From contig NZ_JBNPXF010000010.1 of the NCBI RefSeq assembly GCF_050433445.1, positions 1 through 64,000 of the forward strand: a stretch of DNA of 64,000 nt. The letters run 5' to 3'. Source of the DNA: Kroppenstedtia sanguinis (GTDB lineage Bacteria > Bacillota > Bacilli > Thermoactinomycetales > DSM-45169). A program made the position numbers and the translations under genes. Numbering within the stretch: position 1 is the stretch's first letter; the number at the start of each line of letters is the position of its first letter. This document shows positions 8,701 through 16,028 of this stretch, piece after piece. Below the pieces are notes generated by a model, which was given only the letters and a program-made list of their open reading frames with translations, was not told where the DNA came from and did not search any database.

Positions 8701-9073
8701 TAACATCAAAATGTCCACTTCCGTCATCGATTATGTGTTCCGCCTGCTCGGGATGGAGTATCTGGGACGAACTGACTTTGTTCAGCTTCCCCCGAAACAG
8801 GAAGAACTTCGCATCTATGCAAACCGGCGGAAGCGGGAGCAGGTGGAGACAGAAGAAAAGAAAGAGAGAGCCGCTACTCCGCGGCATGCCAACACGGAGT
8901 TGGAACAAGCTTTCCAAGAAGTTACCGGAAGTCGGGAGACACCCCAGGACAACCTGGAGGCGATCCGTGCCTCTAGTGGTGCCCCGATCTGTGTCGAATG
9001 CGGTGGGATGACCAAACGCAATGGCTCCTGCTATGTCTGTTTGGATTGTGGATCCACTACTGGCTGTTCCTGA
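5753..9073 (+). CDS. nrdJ: Adenosylcobalamin-dependent (class II) ribonucleotide reductase
   Basis: This cytoplasmic enzyme reduces ribonucleotides to deoxyribonucleotides using adenosylcobalamin, without oxygen or a small subunit. The 1106-residue protein carries the characteristic SGGTSSGLLSFLKIGDRAAG segment, NGSNPCSEYMFLDN with an active-site cysteine, and LAPTGTIG. At the C-terminus is a redox-active, zinc-ribbon-like tail (CVECGG, CYVCLDCGSTTGC) expected to re-reduce the active-site disulfide. The start is TTG at 5753 behind GAGGGGGAGATGAG; the earlier ATG at 5746 is out of frame. A poorly conserved acidic linker sits near residues 850-870. A strong terminator follows. Control by NrdR is suggested by the upstream boxes. 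Identity is secure. Confidence 0.95.
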   Translation: MKIQRYFTRKGDDPFNSVEYVKRDCRITNPDGSVVFEMKGAEVPKQWSQVAADIMISKYFRKAGVPQTDENGTPLIDENGKPVTGPERSVRQVIHRLAGCWREWGENNGYFDTKEDAKAFYDELVYMLLHQMAAPNSPQWFNTGLAFAYGITGKAQGHYYVDPETEELRRGEDAYSRPQPHACFIQSVDDDLVNEGGIMDLWVREARLFKYGSGTGTNFSNIRGKGEPLSGGGTSSGLLSFLKIGDRAAGAIKSGGTTRRAAKMVTLDLDHPDVEEFINWKANEEKKVRTLIEAGYDPSFNGEAYETISGQNSNNSVRVPNEFFRVLDEEGGWDLIRRTDGEVSKTVPAKDLWKQISEAAWECADPGLQYDGTINEWHTSPAGMDGQLGARHNRINGSNPCSEYMFLDNTACNLASLNLLKFYDVENTQFDIPALKHASRLWTVVLEISVLMAQYPSQEIARLSYEYRTLGLGYANIGTVLMVSGIPYDSDEALAITGAVTAIMTGTAYATSAEMARELGPFKAFPLNREHMLRVIRNHRRAAYNVAGEEYEGLTVPPMGIHPTHCPPDLLEAARWSWDEALELGQKHGYRNAQSTLLAPTGTIGLLMDCDTTGVEPDFALVKFKKLAGGGYFKIANQSIQPALKNLGYSEDEIREILTYVTGTLSLTDAPHINRETLKEKGLTDTELDRVEEVLPTVFEFSFAFNPWTLGEECIQRLGFEPEEVQSPDFNFLQAIGFTRAQIEEANDTVCGMMTTEGAPHLKEEHYPVFDTANPCGKHGKRFIHYMGHLRMMAAAQPFLSGAISKTINMPGDSTVEDIQHAYHEGWSLGLKAVALYRDGSKSSQPLNSRGDDQGDGEEAEADPEDQLEMAGSLTAATSGLKEVYANGHVPSVRRRLPKKRGGITQEARVAGQKIFVRTGEYEDGSLGEIFIDMHKAGSTMRGMLDAFAVAVSLGLQYGVPLEKYINSMTFTRFEPAGTVNHPNIKMSTSVIDYVFRLLGMEYLGRTDFVQLPPKQEELRIYANRRKREQVETEEKKERAATPRHANTELEQAFQEVTGSRETPQDNLEAIRASSGAPICVECGGMTKRNGSCYVCLDCGSTTGCS

Positions 9074-9088
9074 TGGGTATAAAGAAGT

Positions 9089-9122
9089 CCCGCATCTTGT
9101 TGGATGCGGGGCCTTTTTTATT
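9089..9122 (+). terminator. nrdJ terminator
   Basis: CCCGCATC at 9089-9096 pairs with GATGCGGG at 9103-9110, followed by GCCTTTTTTATT. Confidence 0.85.
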
Positions 9123-9787
9123 CAGGAATGGATCACTCTCCACAACGTACGAGCGATCACCTCATGTCCCTTTCTGTTGGGATGGACGGGTCGATGACCG
9201 ATCAGGGGGATATCGGAGATGGTTCCATTCCGATAACCGTGAATCAGTTTTGCTTCCCTGCCCAGAAAGGCCGAATGGATATCCACTAGAGGGACTCCCC
9301 ACCCCTGGCATACCCCGCCGAGCACCTGATTAAATGCTCCTACCCACTGGCGGGCAAATCCGGAGTTTGGAAAAGGATTATACAGATTACAGACGAGAAA
9401 CGGGCGGGAACGGGCCCAATGAATCCAGGCAAAGATTTGATCCATATGGTGGGAGTATTGAGTCAGCGCTTGTTCATACAAGTAAGGGGTTGTGGACATC
9501 ATGCCCTTGATATACGTAAAGATCAGATCATTGCCACCGATCCACAAGGTTAACAGATCCGCCTGGCCCACCGCCTGCAACAGACGGGGCGAACGAGCGA
9601 GTCGAAGGAGGAGCCGGCGGCTGGTCCATCCCTTGCGGCTTACGTTCAGGAGGCGGAAGGAGGCATGTTCCTTGTGGAGGCCGTAGGACAGTAGATTGAC
9701 ATAGCCACGTGTGCGGGGAGCCGAATAACCTTCTGTAATGGAATCTCCCAGAGCTGTATATAGGAACTTTCCGGAAGGCGTCGTCAA
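9122..9787 (-). CDS. SGNH/GDSL-family hydrolase
   Basis: This is an esterase/lipase-like hydrolase of 221 residues. The four family blocks are present: GDSITEG with the nucleophile serine near the N-terminus, the glycine of the second block, GGND (in WIGGNDL) and HPNRKGH with the catalytic Asp/His pair region near the C-terminus. There is no clear signal peptide. The start is TTG at 9787 behind AAGGGGGACACTG. Spore-forming bacteria contain SGNH proteins active on cortex or acyl esters, but nothing here fixes the substrate. The gene converges on nrdJ and diverges from the metallophosphoesterase gene. Confidence 0.8.
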   Translation of the reverse strand: MTTPSGKFLYTALGDSITEGYSAPRTRGYVNLLSYGLHKEHASFRLLNVSRKGWTSRRLLLRLARSPRLLQAVGQADLLTLWIGGNDLIFTYIKGMMSTTPYLYEQALTQYSHHMDQIFAWIHWARSRPFLVCNLYNPFPNSGFARQWVGAFNQVLGGVCQGWGVPLVDIHSAFLGREAKLIHGYRNGTISDIPLIGHRPVHPNRKGHEVIARTLWRVIHS

Positions 9788-9860
9788 CAGTGTCCCCCTT
9801 CGTCAGTTGATCATAGTTATGTCTATTCACGACGAGAGAGGGAAGGAAGGGCGTATTCCT

Positions 9861-9890
9861 TTGGGAGTGTCATATTTCTCATGATATAAT
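9861..9890 (+). promoter_or_regulatory. Sigma-A-type promoter for the metallophosphoesterase gene
   Basis: TTGGGA at 9861-9866 and TATAAT at 9885-9890 are 18 bp apart, about 50 bp before the start codon. Confidence 0.55.
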
Positions 9891-9942
9891 GGGGTTCGTT
9901 CTGCGAGGGGTCAGTGGATGACAGAAAAGGATGTGACCGATC

Positions 9943-10674
9943 ATGGGCATTTATGCGATCAGCGATCTTCACCTTTCTTTTAACAAAGTGGTGGGTTTGT
10001 ACGATGTCAATTTTGAACAGGATATCGATAAACCGATGGATAAATTTGGCTGGACGCGTCATTATGAACAGATCAGGGATCACTGGTTGGAAGTGGTGAG
10101 CCCTGAAGATACGGTGTTGATCCCGGGGGATATCAGTTGGGCACTCAAATTGGACCAGGCACGCTATGATTTTGAGTGGATTCATGCGTTGCCGGGTAAC
10201 AAAGTTCTATCACCCGGAAATCATTGTTATTATGCCCAGAGTAAAAAAAAGGTGAGAGAGACTCTCCCCTCTGGAATGAAGTGGGTGGACGCCGATTATA
10301 CCCTGGTGGAAGAGTATGCGGTGGTGGGCACCCGGGGTTGGAATTTGCCGGGGGATTCCACCTGGGATGAGGCGTCGGATCGGAAGATTTATGACCGACA
10401 AGTGGGCCGCCTGCGACTGGCGTTGGAGTCGGCTTGCAGAGAGCATCCGGATAAAGAGAGAATCGCTATGTTACATTTTCCCCCAGTGACTGCCCGAGTG
10501 AATACATCCGATTTTATGGAGTTGCTCCAGGAATATGAGGTGAAAGTCTGTATTTATGGTCACCTTCACGGGCGTGCCCACCGAGATGCGGTGGAAGGGA
10601 GAGTCGAGGGTGTGCAATTGAAGCTGGTCTCTTGTGATTATCTGAATTACAAACCGATCCCTCTACCTTTATGA
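9943..10674 (+). CDS. Metallophosphoesterase (calcineurin-like)
   Basis: The 243-residue cytoplasmic protein belongs to the calcineurin-like phosphoesterase superfamily, which uses a di-metal centre to cleave phosphomono- or diesters. The metal-binding blocks are in order: DLH near residue 8, GDISW, GNHCYY, the histidine in MLHFPP and GHLHG. The form GDISWA with an early DLH is typical of a Bacillota/Clostridia subgroup of unknown substrate. The start is ATG 9943, with AAAGGA 13 bp upstream, which is a long spacing. A dyad terminator lies directly after the gene. Confidence 0.85.
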   Translation: MGIYAISDLHLSFNKVVGLYDVNFEQDIDKPMDKFGWTRHYEQIRDHWLEVVSPEDTVLIPGDISWALKLDQARYDFEWIHALPGNKVLSPGNHCYYAQSKKKVRETLPSGMKWVDADYTLVEEYAVVGTRGWNLPGDSTWDEASDRKIYDRQVGRLRLALESACREHPDKERIAMLHFPPVTARVNTSDFMELLQEYEVKVCIYGHLHGRAHRDAVEGRVEGVQLKLVSCDYLNYKPIPLPL

Positions 10675-10681
10675 ATATAGC

Positions 10682-10720
10682 AACACTCCCCCTCTGACTG
10701 ACAGAGGGGGAGTGTTTTAA
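10682..10720 (+). terminator. Terminator after the metallophosphoesterase gene
   Basis: AACACTCCCCCTCTG at 10682-10696 pairs perfectly with 10702-10716. The following short T-run overlaps the hutH stop codon on the other strand. Confidence 0.8.
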
Positions 10721-12258
10721 TCCAGCAGATCTGTTTGAAGATGTTTCCTCACAGCCTTTTCCAGACGGCCGCTCTGGATTAATTCGGCAGCTTTTTCCAC
10801 ATCTGTGTGCCCGACCCGGTCGTCGGTCAAAGGGGGAATCTGCTCCCGGATCAGCTGATAGGCCGCTTCCGTCCCCGTACCGAGCCGGCCTTCTCCATAT
10901 TCTAACGCCTGGGCGGCACACAAGTATTCCACCGCTAATGTACGGGTTACATTTTGGATGACGGTGCGCAGTTTACGAGCGGCGATAGAACCCATGCTGA
11001 CATGATCTTCCTGATTGGCGGAGGACGGGATGGAATCAACGGATGCAGGATGACAAAGGGTTTTGTTTTCCGAGACTAGGGAAGCGGCCAGGTACTGAAG
11101 GATCATATATCCTGAATGGAGCCCGCCGTTACGGGTCAGAAATGCAGGTAATCCGCTCAATTGCGGGTTGACCAGCCGTTCTGTTCTTCGCTCGGAGATA
11201 CTGGCCAATTCCGCTACGGCGATCGCCAAAAAATCCGCCGCTAGCGCGAGAGGTTGTCCGTGAAAATTGCCTCCGGAAATCACTTGCTCTTCCTCAGGGA
11301 ACAACAGAGGGTTGTCCGTTGCGGCATTCAGTTCTCGCAGCACTACTTGTTGTACATAGTGATAGGCATCCAAAGAGGCTCCATGTACCTGAGGGATGCA
11401 GCGGAGACTGTATGCATCCTGAACCCGTTTTTCACCGGGGAGGGTGGTCCGTTGGCTTCCGGACAGGAGTTGCCTCATTCGGTGGGCGGTTGCGGTCTGT
11501 CCCTGTTGTCCCCTGGCGTGTTGAAGAAGCGGATGAAAGGCATGGGGAATACCGTTAAGGGCTTCCAGAGTCATGGCCGAGATCACGTCTGCTGCCAGCA
11601 ACAGTCGATGGGTATCCAGAATCGACAATGCGGTCAGGCTGGCCATCATCTGGGTGCCATTGATCAATGCCAGCCCTTCCTTCGCTTCCAACTGAACCGG
11701 TGAGATCCCGGCTTGCTCCAGTGCGGTGGCCGCATCCATCCGTTGGCCGTGTCGCAGGACCTCTCCTTCCCCCAGGAGAGGCAGGGACATATGGGCAAGG
11801 GGGGCTAGGTCCCCACTGGCTCCCAGAGACCCTTGGGAAGGGATGATGGGATGGATGTGGTGGTTCAGCAACTGGATTAGGGTTTCCACTGTGACCGGTC
11901 GGATCCCCGAATACCCTTTGGCCAAAGCATTGGCCCGCAAAAGCATCATTCCCCGAACGGTCTCTTTATCCAAGGGATCCCCGGCTCCACAAGCGTGACT
12001 GCGAATCAAGTTAATCTGCAGTTCTGCCGATTGGGAGCGATCGATCAGAGTATCGCTGAATTTCCCAAATCCGGTAGTGATGCCGTAGACGGTTCGGCCG
12101 TCCTGAACCAGGGATTCCACTGTAGACCGGGAGCGGATCATCTTTGCGACAGCATTTTCGGACAGGGAGACGGGAGCACCGAACCGGACTACTTGTTCAA
12201 ATGATTGTAGAGTGAGATCTTCTCCGTTTAGGGAGATCGTGGATGGCGATGTTGACAT
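10717..12258 (-). CDS. hutH: Histidine ammonia-lyase
   Basis: This enzyme deaminates histidine to urocanate, the first step of histidine degradation. The ASG tripeptide that cyclises to the MIO cofactor lies at about 147-149 within GSLGASGDLAPL. YGITTGFG carries the catalytic tyrosine. The selectivity motif reads SH (RSHACGAG, about 87-88), as in histidine rather than phenylalanine lyases. The start at 12258 follows AAAGGAGGAAAGCAAT and gives 513 residues; the 11-codon upstream extension has no ribosome site. hutU, hutI and hutG are not next to it, so hutH stands alone. A strong terminator hairpin sits in the leader (12276-12336), suggesting regulation by antitermination. Confidence 0.93.
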   Translation of the reverse strand: MSTSPSTISLNGEDLTLQSFEQVVRFGAPVSLSENAVAKMIRSRSTVESLVQDGRTVYGITTGFGKFSDTLIDRSQSAELQINLIRSHACGAGDPLDKETVRGMMLLRANALAKGYSGIRPVTVETLIQLLNHHIHPIIPSQGSLGASGDLAPLAHMSLPLLGEGEVLRHGQRMDAATALEQAGISPVQLEAKEGLALINGTQMMASLTALSILDTHRLLLAADVISAMTLEALNGIPHAFHPLLQHARGQQGQTATAHRMRQLLSGSQRTTLPGEKRVQDAYSLRCIPQVHGASLDAYHYVQQVVLRELNAATDNPLLFPEEEQVISGGNFHGQPLALAADFLAIAVAELASISERRTERLVNPQLSGLPAFLTRNGGLHSGYMILQYLAASLVSENKTLCHPASVDSIPSSANQEDHVSMGSIAARKLRTVIQNVTRTLAVEYLCAAQALEYGEGRLGTGTEAAYQLIREQIPPLTDDRVGHTDVEKAAELIQSGRLEKAVRKHLQTDLLD

Positions 12259-12275
12259 ATTGCTTTCCTCCTTTA

Positions 12276-12336
12276 GCTGAAAAAAGTCCAAGCAAAAAGG
12301 GGAGCCGGGATCGACCGGTTCCCCTTTTTGCTTGGA
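12276..12336 (-). terminator. Leader terminator (attenuator candidate) of hutH
   Basis: On the minus strand, a 22-bp stem with a single non-Watson-Crick pair (arms 12287-12308 and 12315-12336, loop of 6) is followed by six U. It lies about 28 bases before the hutH ATG. No supported minus-strand gene lies upstream that it could terminate, so it probably acts on hutH itself. HutP-controlled antitermination of hut is known in B. subtilis. The same role here is inference. Confidence 0.7.
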
Positions 12337-12758
12337 GAGATCAACTGATGTAATGAAATAAGCAACTTGTTTTTTTTACCGGTAAGCACCGGCCTGTGAA
12401 CTTGGATCCCTTTGTACATGGGTTGCCTCCGGGTGTCCATCGTATCTGCAAACCGAAAATAGGCAGAAACGACGGGATATAGATCGGGTGCGACAGAAGC
12501 CACACTTGAATAGCATATCTTTGACACCCCCACCACACCTGAAGGGGAGAGGGCTTGTTTTTGGCACGCGTTTAGGGTGGCTCACTGGGTGATTTTTAGC
12601 ACCTGAACGGATCTGCCACACCTCCTCTTTAGTTTAACCATGGAACACGCGTTTGTAAATGGGTGTGGATTTCAGGGCGCAAGTAGCGCAGAACTTCTGT
12701 TTTCACTTCATACGTCCCCTGGGAGTTTTTTATAACTGCACACTGAGGAGAGGATTTT
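12337..12758. other. Leader/intergenic region between hutH and the NTTRR-F1-like gene
   Basis: No supported gene lies here. On the minus strand it would form the hutH leader, which includes a second short hairpin (CCGGT-GCTT-ACCGG at about 12377-12393) next to an A8 tract. I found no T-box, SAM or TPP consensus. The plus strand must hold the promoter of the gene at 12759, but no clear -10/-35 pair stands out. Confidence 0.45.
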
Positions 12759-13214
12759 ATGAATTGTCCCCAACGCAATATCCTGAAAAACGGCGGCTTT
12801 CAAAGCGGGTTGTCATCCTGGCAGGGAAAAGGAGTCCAGTTGGCTCCCAATCCGATACGCCGTGGGGATGTGTCTGTTCGATTAGAGAATGAGGGATTGC
12901 TGTACCAATACGTCCCAGGTCCTTTTCGCAGTAATTGCAGCTATTATCTCTATTTTCGCATCTATAATAACCGGCGTTCTTTGAAGCCGCCTCTCGTATT
13001 GGTCAGTGTGGCCTATATGGACCGCAATAAAAAGCTGTTGCGGACCACGCCAGTGTTGGTGGAACCCCCCTACACCCAGGAAGCTCATTTCAGTTCCTAT
13101 TTTTCCATTGTTCCCCCCCCGCCGGTAGCCACCCAATATACTGCAGTCATCTTCCAAGTGCAAAAGGGTTCAGTTCTTGTGGATTATATTGCTTTAACGC
13201 CTCATGATGTATGA
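12759..13214 (+). CDS. NTTRR-F1-like beta-sandwich protein, possibly spore surface
   Basis: The 151-residue protein begins ILKNGGFQSGLSSW, then has VSVRLEN, LVSVAYMDRN and VLVDYIAL. This order matches the NTTRR-F1 domain found at the N-terminus of collagen-like or repeat proteins of Bacillales (NGGFE..SW, then alternating strands, ending VLVDDVAL). Here no repeat tail follows, so the domain stands alone. No signal peptide is visible, which is compatible with assembly onto the spore by the mother cell. The ribosome site is CTGAGGAGAGGATTTT. Function is unknown; a carbohydrate-binding jelly roll is the other reading. Confidence 0.55.
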   Translation: MNCPQRNILKNGGFQSGLSSWQGKGVQLAPNPIRRGDVSVRLENEGLLYQYVPGPFRSNCSYYLYFRIYNNRRSLKPPLVLVSVAYMDRNKKLLRTTPVLVEPPYTQEAHFSSYFSIVPPPPVATQYTAVIFQVQKGSVLVDYIALTPHDV

Positions 13215-13297
13215 GCTGGGGGCCACTCTTAGGAGTGCCCCAGATTCCTGTGGGACCCCGGGGCGACGCCTTGACTTCTGGGAAAACTCAGAACATC

Positions 13298-13309
13298 AGT
13301 TTGCAAACT
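13298..13309. promoter_or_regulatory. Palindrome AGTTTGCAAACT upstream of the MntR-type gene
   Basis: This perfect 12-bp palindrome lies about 180 bp before the regulator. Its half-site AGTTTGC resembles the start of known MntR operators, which are longer. It may be an autoregulatory site or chance. Confidence 0.25.
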
Positions 13310-13489
13310 TTTTGGCCACTGGATACAATGAAATGAAGGAATTTTAAGTGCCTGAGTCGAATGGTTCACTACATATCCTCATTAGAGAATAACCATGTCA
13401 TGTATAATAGGATAGACAGATTATGTGAGGCCCAAGTCGGAGCCACAGGAGATGTACCGATTCGGGATGGCCTGGACAGGAGGAGTTTC

Positions 13490-13924
13490 ATGCCGACGCC
13501 AAGTATGGAGGATTACTTGGAAGTGATCTATAAACTGATTGAAAAAAAGGGGTATGCCAGAGTTTCAGATATCGCTGAAGCACTGGAGGTACACCCTTCT
13601 TCGGTTACTAAAATGGTACAAAAACTGGATCACAGCCAGTACCTGATTTATGAGAAATACCGGGGCTTGGTTTTGACGCCGAAAGGAAAAAAAATCGGCA
13701 AAAGACTGTTGGACCGTCACACGCTTCTTGAAGAATTCTTACGGATTATTGGTGTGGATGAAAGCCGGATTTACGAGGATGTGGAGGGAATAGAACACCA
13801 CCTCAGTTGGGATTCCATCAACAATATCGAATACTTGGTGGAGTATTTCCAAAAGAATCCGGCGCGTGTAAGAGAATTGCAAGCCTTCAAACAGGAAAAT
13901 GAGCTGGAGGAAATTGATTCCTGA
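13490..13924 (+). CDS. mntR: Manganese-responsive transcriptional regulator MntR
   Basis: This DtxR/MntR-family repressor binds Mn2+ and shuts off manganese uptake genes. It has 144 residues, with an N-terminal winged helix (about 1-70) and a metal-binding/dimerisation domain. All six ligands known from B. subtilis MntR are present at the same numbering when translation starts at ATG 13490: D8, E11, H77, E99, E102 and H103. The ribosome site is GGACAGGAGGAGTTTC. In-frame codons further upstream (to 13361) are not used. No manganese transporter gene is adjacent, so it acts in trans. A terminator follows. Confidence 0.92.
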   Translation: MPTPSMEDYLEVIYKLIEKKGYARVSDIAEALEVHPSSVTKMVQKLDHSQYLIYEKYRGLVLTPKGKKIGKRLLDRHTLLEEFLRIIGVDESRIYEDVEGIEHHLSWDSINNIEYLVEYFQKNPARVRELQAFKQENELEEIDS

Positions 13925-13926
13925 AT

Positions 13927-13955
13927 AACCCTGTGGTTTTCCATGGGGTTTTTTG
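13927..13955 (+). terminator. mntR terminator
   Basis: AACCCTGTGG at 13927-13936 pairs with CCATGGGGTT at 13941-13950 (8 of 10 positions), and a T-run follows. Confidence 0.65.
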
Positions 13956-14096
13956 CTCTCCAAAAGGCATAAACATGATACAGGGTAGCCCGACTGGTAG
14001 CCTAGCCTCTCTAACAATGTTGTGAATAAGTCGTCACAGGTAGGGTGGGGGGGCACATGGTAGGTTTTTGGCTCGTCAGAACTTGGGTACCGAAAT

Positions 14097-15104
14097 GTGA
14101 AACCTCATCCCGACCGTCTAAAAGATGTAAATCACAACGCTTCTAAGGGGGTGATCCGGATTTTTGCCGATGCAGTGTTGGAAGGAGGAGGGATCAAAGC
14201 TTTTGGATTGGTGGGGGCTTTAAGTGTGGCCGAAGAAAAAGGATATGAGTGGAAACGACTGGCTGGAACCTCGGCTGGGTCTCTGGTCGCCGCTCTGCTG
14301 GCAGCAGGGTACCGAAGCGAGGAATTATACCGAGCGATGGAGGAGTATGATTTTACTCTGCTGACGGCGACGACGTGGTACCATCGTCTTCCCTATCTCG
14401 GCCCGAGCATTCGCCTATGGGTGAAAAAGGGGTTATACTCTGGCCGCCCCTTGGAACGGTGGGTCGGGGAAATGCTGGCCAAAAAAAATGTTTACACATT
14501 TGCCGATTTGAAGGAACGGAAGCTTTCGATTATCGCTTCAGATCTCAGCAGGGGAAGTCTGTTGGTACTTCCCCATGATTTAGAGGAGTATGGAATCCCA
14601 CCGGAAAAATTATCTGTGGCTCGGGCAGTTTTGATGAGTTGCTCCATCCCTTTCTTTTTCGATCCCGTCCGAGTGCTCCACCAACCTTCCAAACAGACCA
14701 GTTATGTGGTGGATGGTGCCGTGCTCAGCAATTTTCCTGTCTGGTTGTTTGATCAAAAAAATCCCCGGTGGCCCACCTTTGGCTTTCGCTTTTTATCAGA
14801 GGAAACGGGAGGCCATCCGATCGAAGGTCCCATCTCTTTGTTACGGGCGATGTTTCTGACAATGATGGATGCTCATGATAACCGGCATATCAAGGATCAG
14901 GACCGGCTTCGGACGATTCAGGTACCCACCCAAGGGATTAAAATGACTGATTTTGACCTGGATAAAGAGAAGCGGAAGGGATTGTTCGATGCGGGGGTTG
15001 AAGCGGCGGAAAATTTCTTTAAACACTGGACATTCAAACAATATTTGGCGCTACGCGGATACGATCGGGGTCCTTCTTGGCGGCTTCATACGTTAGATTC
15101 TTAA
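14097..15104 (+). CDS. Patatin-like phospholipase family protein
   Basis: The family comprises serine/aspartate-dyad acyl hydrolases acting on phospholipids. The oxyanion segment EGGGIKAFG, the nucleophile elbow GTSAGS and the catalytic aspartate in VDGAVLSNFP are all present, in the usual order. The product is about 335 residues if GTG 14097 is the start, but no good ribosome site precedes it, so a start up to about 50 codons later is possible. There is no signal peptide; the protein is cytoplasmic or peripheral. It lies 13 bp before the next gene and the two are probably co-transcribed. Confidence 0.82.
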   Translation: MKPHPDRLKDVNHNASKGVIRIFADAVLEGGGIKAFGLVGALSVAEEKGYEWKRLAGTSAGSLVAALLAAGYRSEELYRAMEEYDFTLLTATTWYHRLPYLGPSIRLWVKKGLYSGRPLERWVGEMLAKKNVYTFADLKERKLSIIASDLSRGSLLVLPHDLEEYGIPPEKLSVARAVLMSCSIPFFFDPVRVLHQPSKQTSYVVDGAVLSNFPVWLFDQKNPRWPTFGFRFLSEETGGHPIEGPISLLRAMFLTMMDAHDNRHIKDQDRLRTIQVPTQGIKMTDFDLDKEKRKGLFDAGVEAAENFFKHWTFKQYLALRGYDRGPSWRLHTLDS

Positions 15105-15117
15105 AGGGGGGTGAAAA

Positions 15118-15549
15118 ATGGGGAGTGGGGGAAAGCAGGCGGGGGAGTTCTCCTACCGGATTTTAACCAACAAAGAGCAGAAAAAATTACCGGGAGATCT
15201 CCGCAATTGGCTGGAAGAAGTGAAGCAGAGACGGGGAGTCCATCTCTATCAGCACCGTGGACATCAGTATTTGATGATTTCCGCCGGGATGAAGCCCAAT
15301 CCGGGACATCGGTTGGAGTTGGTCGGTGTTAAAAAAGAAAGGGGGGAGCCTGGATTTCTCGTTCGTGAAGTGGCTCCCGAACCCGGTAAGATGCATCCCC
15401 AGGTGATCAGCTTTCCCTACTTGGTGATCCGTGTCAAAGGTCCTGTCCCAAAGATCCTTCATGCGAATTCCGGGGATATTTTCACCCAGGGAGCGGTTAC
15501 CGAGGCCGATCCAAAAGCAAAGCAGATCACTGAATCTCCGAAGGACTGA
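15118..15549 (+). CDS. PrcB C-terminal-like domain protein
   Basis: The 143-residue protein resembles the PrcB C-terminal domain, first described in a factor that stabilises a surface protease. Visible family features are a strand pair YLMISAGMKPNPGHRLELVGV and the late FPYLVIRVKG, with a PG-containing turn (EPGKMHPQ) between. It has no signal peptide, unlike many members, so it may act inside the cell. The ribosome site AAAGGGGGGTGAAAA is strong. It follows the patatin gene closely and likely shares its transcript. Function in this organism is unknown. Confidence 0.55.
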   Translation: MGSGGKQAGEFSYRILTNKEQKKLPGDLRNWLEEVKQRRGVHLYQHRGHQYLMISAGMKPNPGHRLELVGVKKERGEPGFLVREVAPEPGKMHPQVISFPYLVIRVKGPVPKILHANSGDIFTQGAVTEADPKAKQITESPKD

Positions 15550-15567
15550 GGTAGCCCTTCGGTTTTC
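15538..15567 (+). terminator. Terminator overlapping the end of the PrcB-like gene
   Basis: CCGAAGG at 15538-15544 pairs with CCTTCGG at 15556-15562, then TTTTCTG. The left arm includes the last coding bases, but the stop codon at 15547-15549 precedes the T-run, so translation can finish. Confidence 0.7.
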
Positions 15568-15626
15568 TGTTCTATAGACTGGATGTTCTAGAAACGTTTG
15601 TGAAAATGTTGTCACACCCACAGGAC

Positions 15627-15662
15627 ACAAAATGCCTGAGGAGAGCGAAGCGATCCCCAGGC
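15627..15662 (-). terminator. Terminator for the yqhQ-side gene pair
   Basis: On the minus strand, GCCTGGGGA pairs with TCCTCAGGC (8 of 9 positions plus an inner TTCG-type loop), and ATTTTGTG follows. Confidence 0.55.
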
Positions 15663-15685
15663 TAATTTCATTCAACGCTTTGAAG

Positions 15686-15994
15686 TTAAGGCATCTTGGT
15701 TTTATTCGATGAGCGGTTTCCGTTGCCGTTGATGACGCGAAAACGTCTCTTTTTCCGCTCCCGCAATTTTTCTTTTTGGGTGGTGGCCCTGGATTTCCGG
15801 GCCATGGCGGGGGTGGAGGGATGACTCAATCGAATCAGCCATCTGGGCGGGTGACGATATAGGTACCAGATCAGAACCACCGCGGCCAGAATCCCTAAAA
15901 AGAGGATCGTATCGGTGATCAACTTGGAAACCAACCCGATTGCGACAAGGGTCAGGATCACGCTGCGCCAAATTTTTGTTTTTGTGCTCAACAC
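15686..15994 (-). CDS. Small membrane protein with basic tail, unknown
   Basis: The 102-residue protein has two hydrophobic stretches (about 9-30 and 33-48) and then a long positively charged tail rich in R and K (KLRERKKRRFR). The start is chosen at GTG 15994 because CGAGGGAGATACGCC precedes it. The longer frame to 16132 overlaps yqhQ and has no ribosome site. It lies 35 bp downstream of yqhQ on the same strand and probably shares its transcript. In B. subtilis yqhR, another membrane protein, occupies this place, but similarity to it is not evident. The basic tail could bind RNA or ribosomes, which is speculation. Confidence 0.55.
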   Translation of the reverse strand: MLSTKTKIWRSVILTLVAIGLVSKLITDTILFLGILAAVVLIWYLYRHPPRWLIRLSHPSTPAMARKSRATTQKEKLRERKKRRFRVINGNGNRSSNKTKMP

Positions 15995-16028
15995 GGCGTA
16001 TCTCCCTCGTTTCATAGAACCCAAATAG

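Noticed and set aside
12273..12536. 87-codon minus-strand ORF upstream of hutH
   Set aside because: It reads straight through the leader terminator hairpin, has no ribosome site and no family similarity.
12540..12620. T-box signature (AGGGTGG at about 12575)
   Set aside because: The bases after it (CTCACTGG) do not fit the T-box consensus, it is on the strand opposite to hutH, and no anticodon-like stem is visible.
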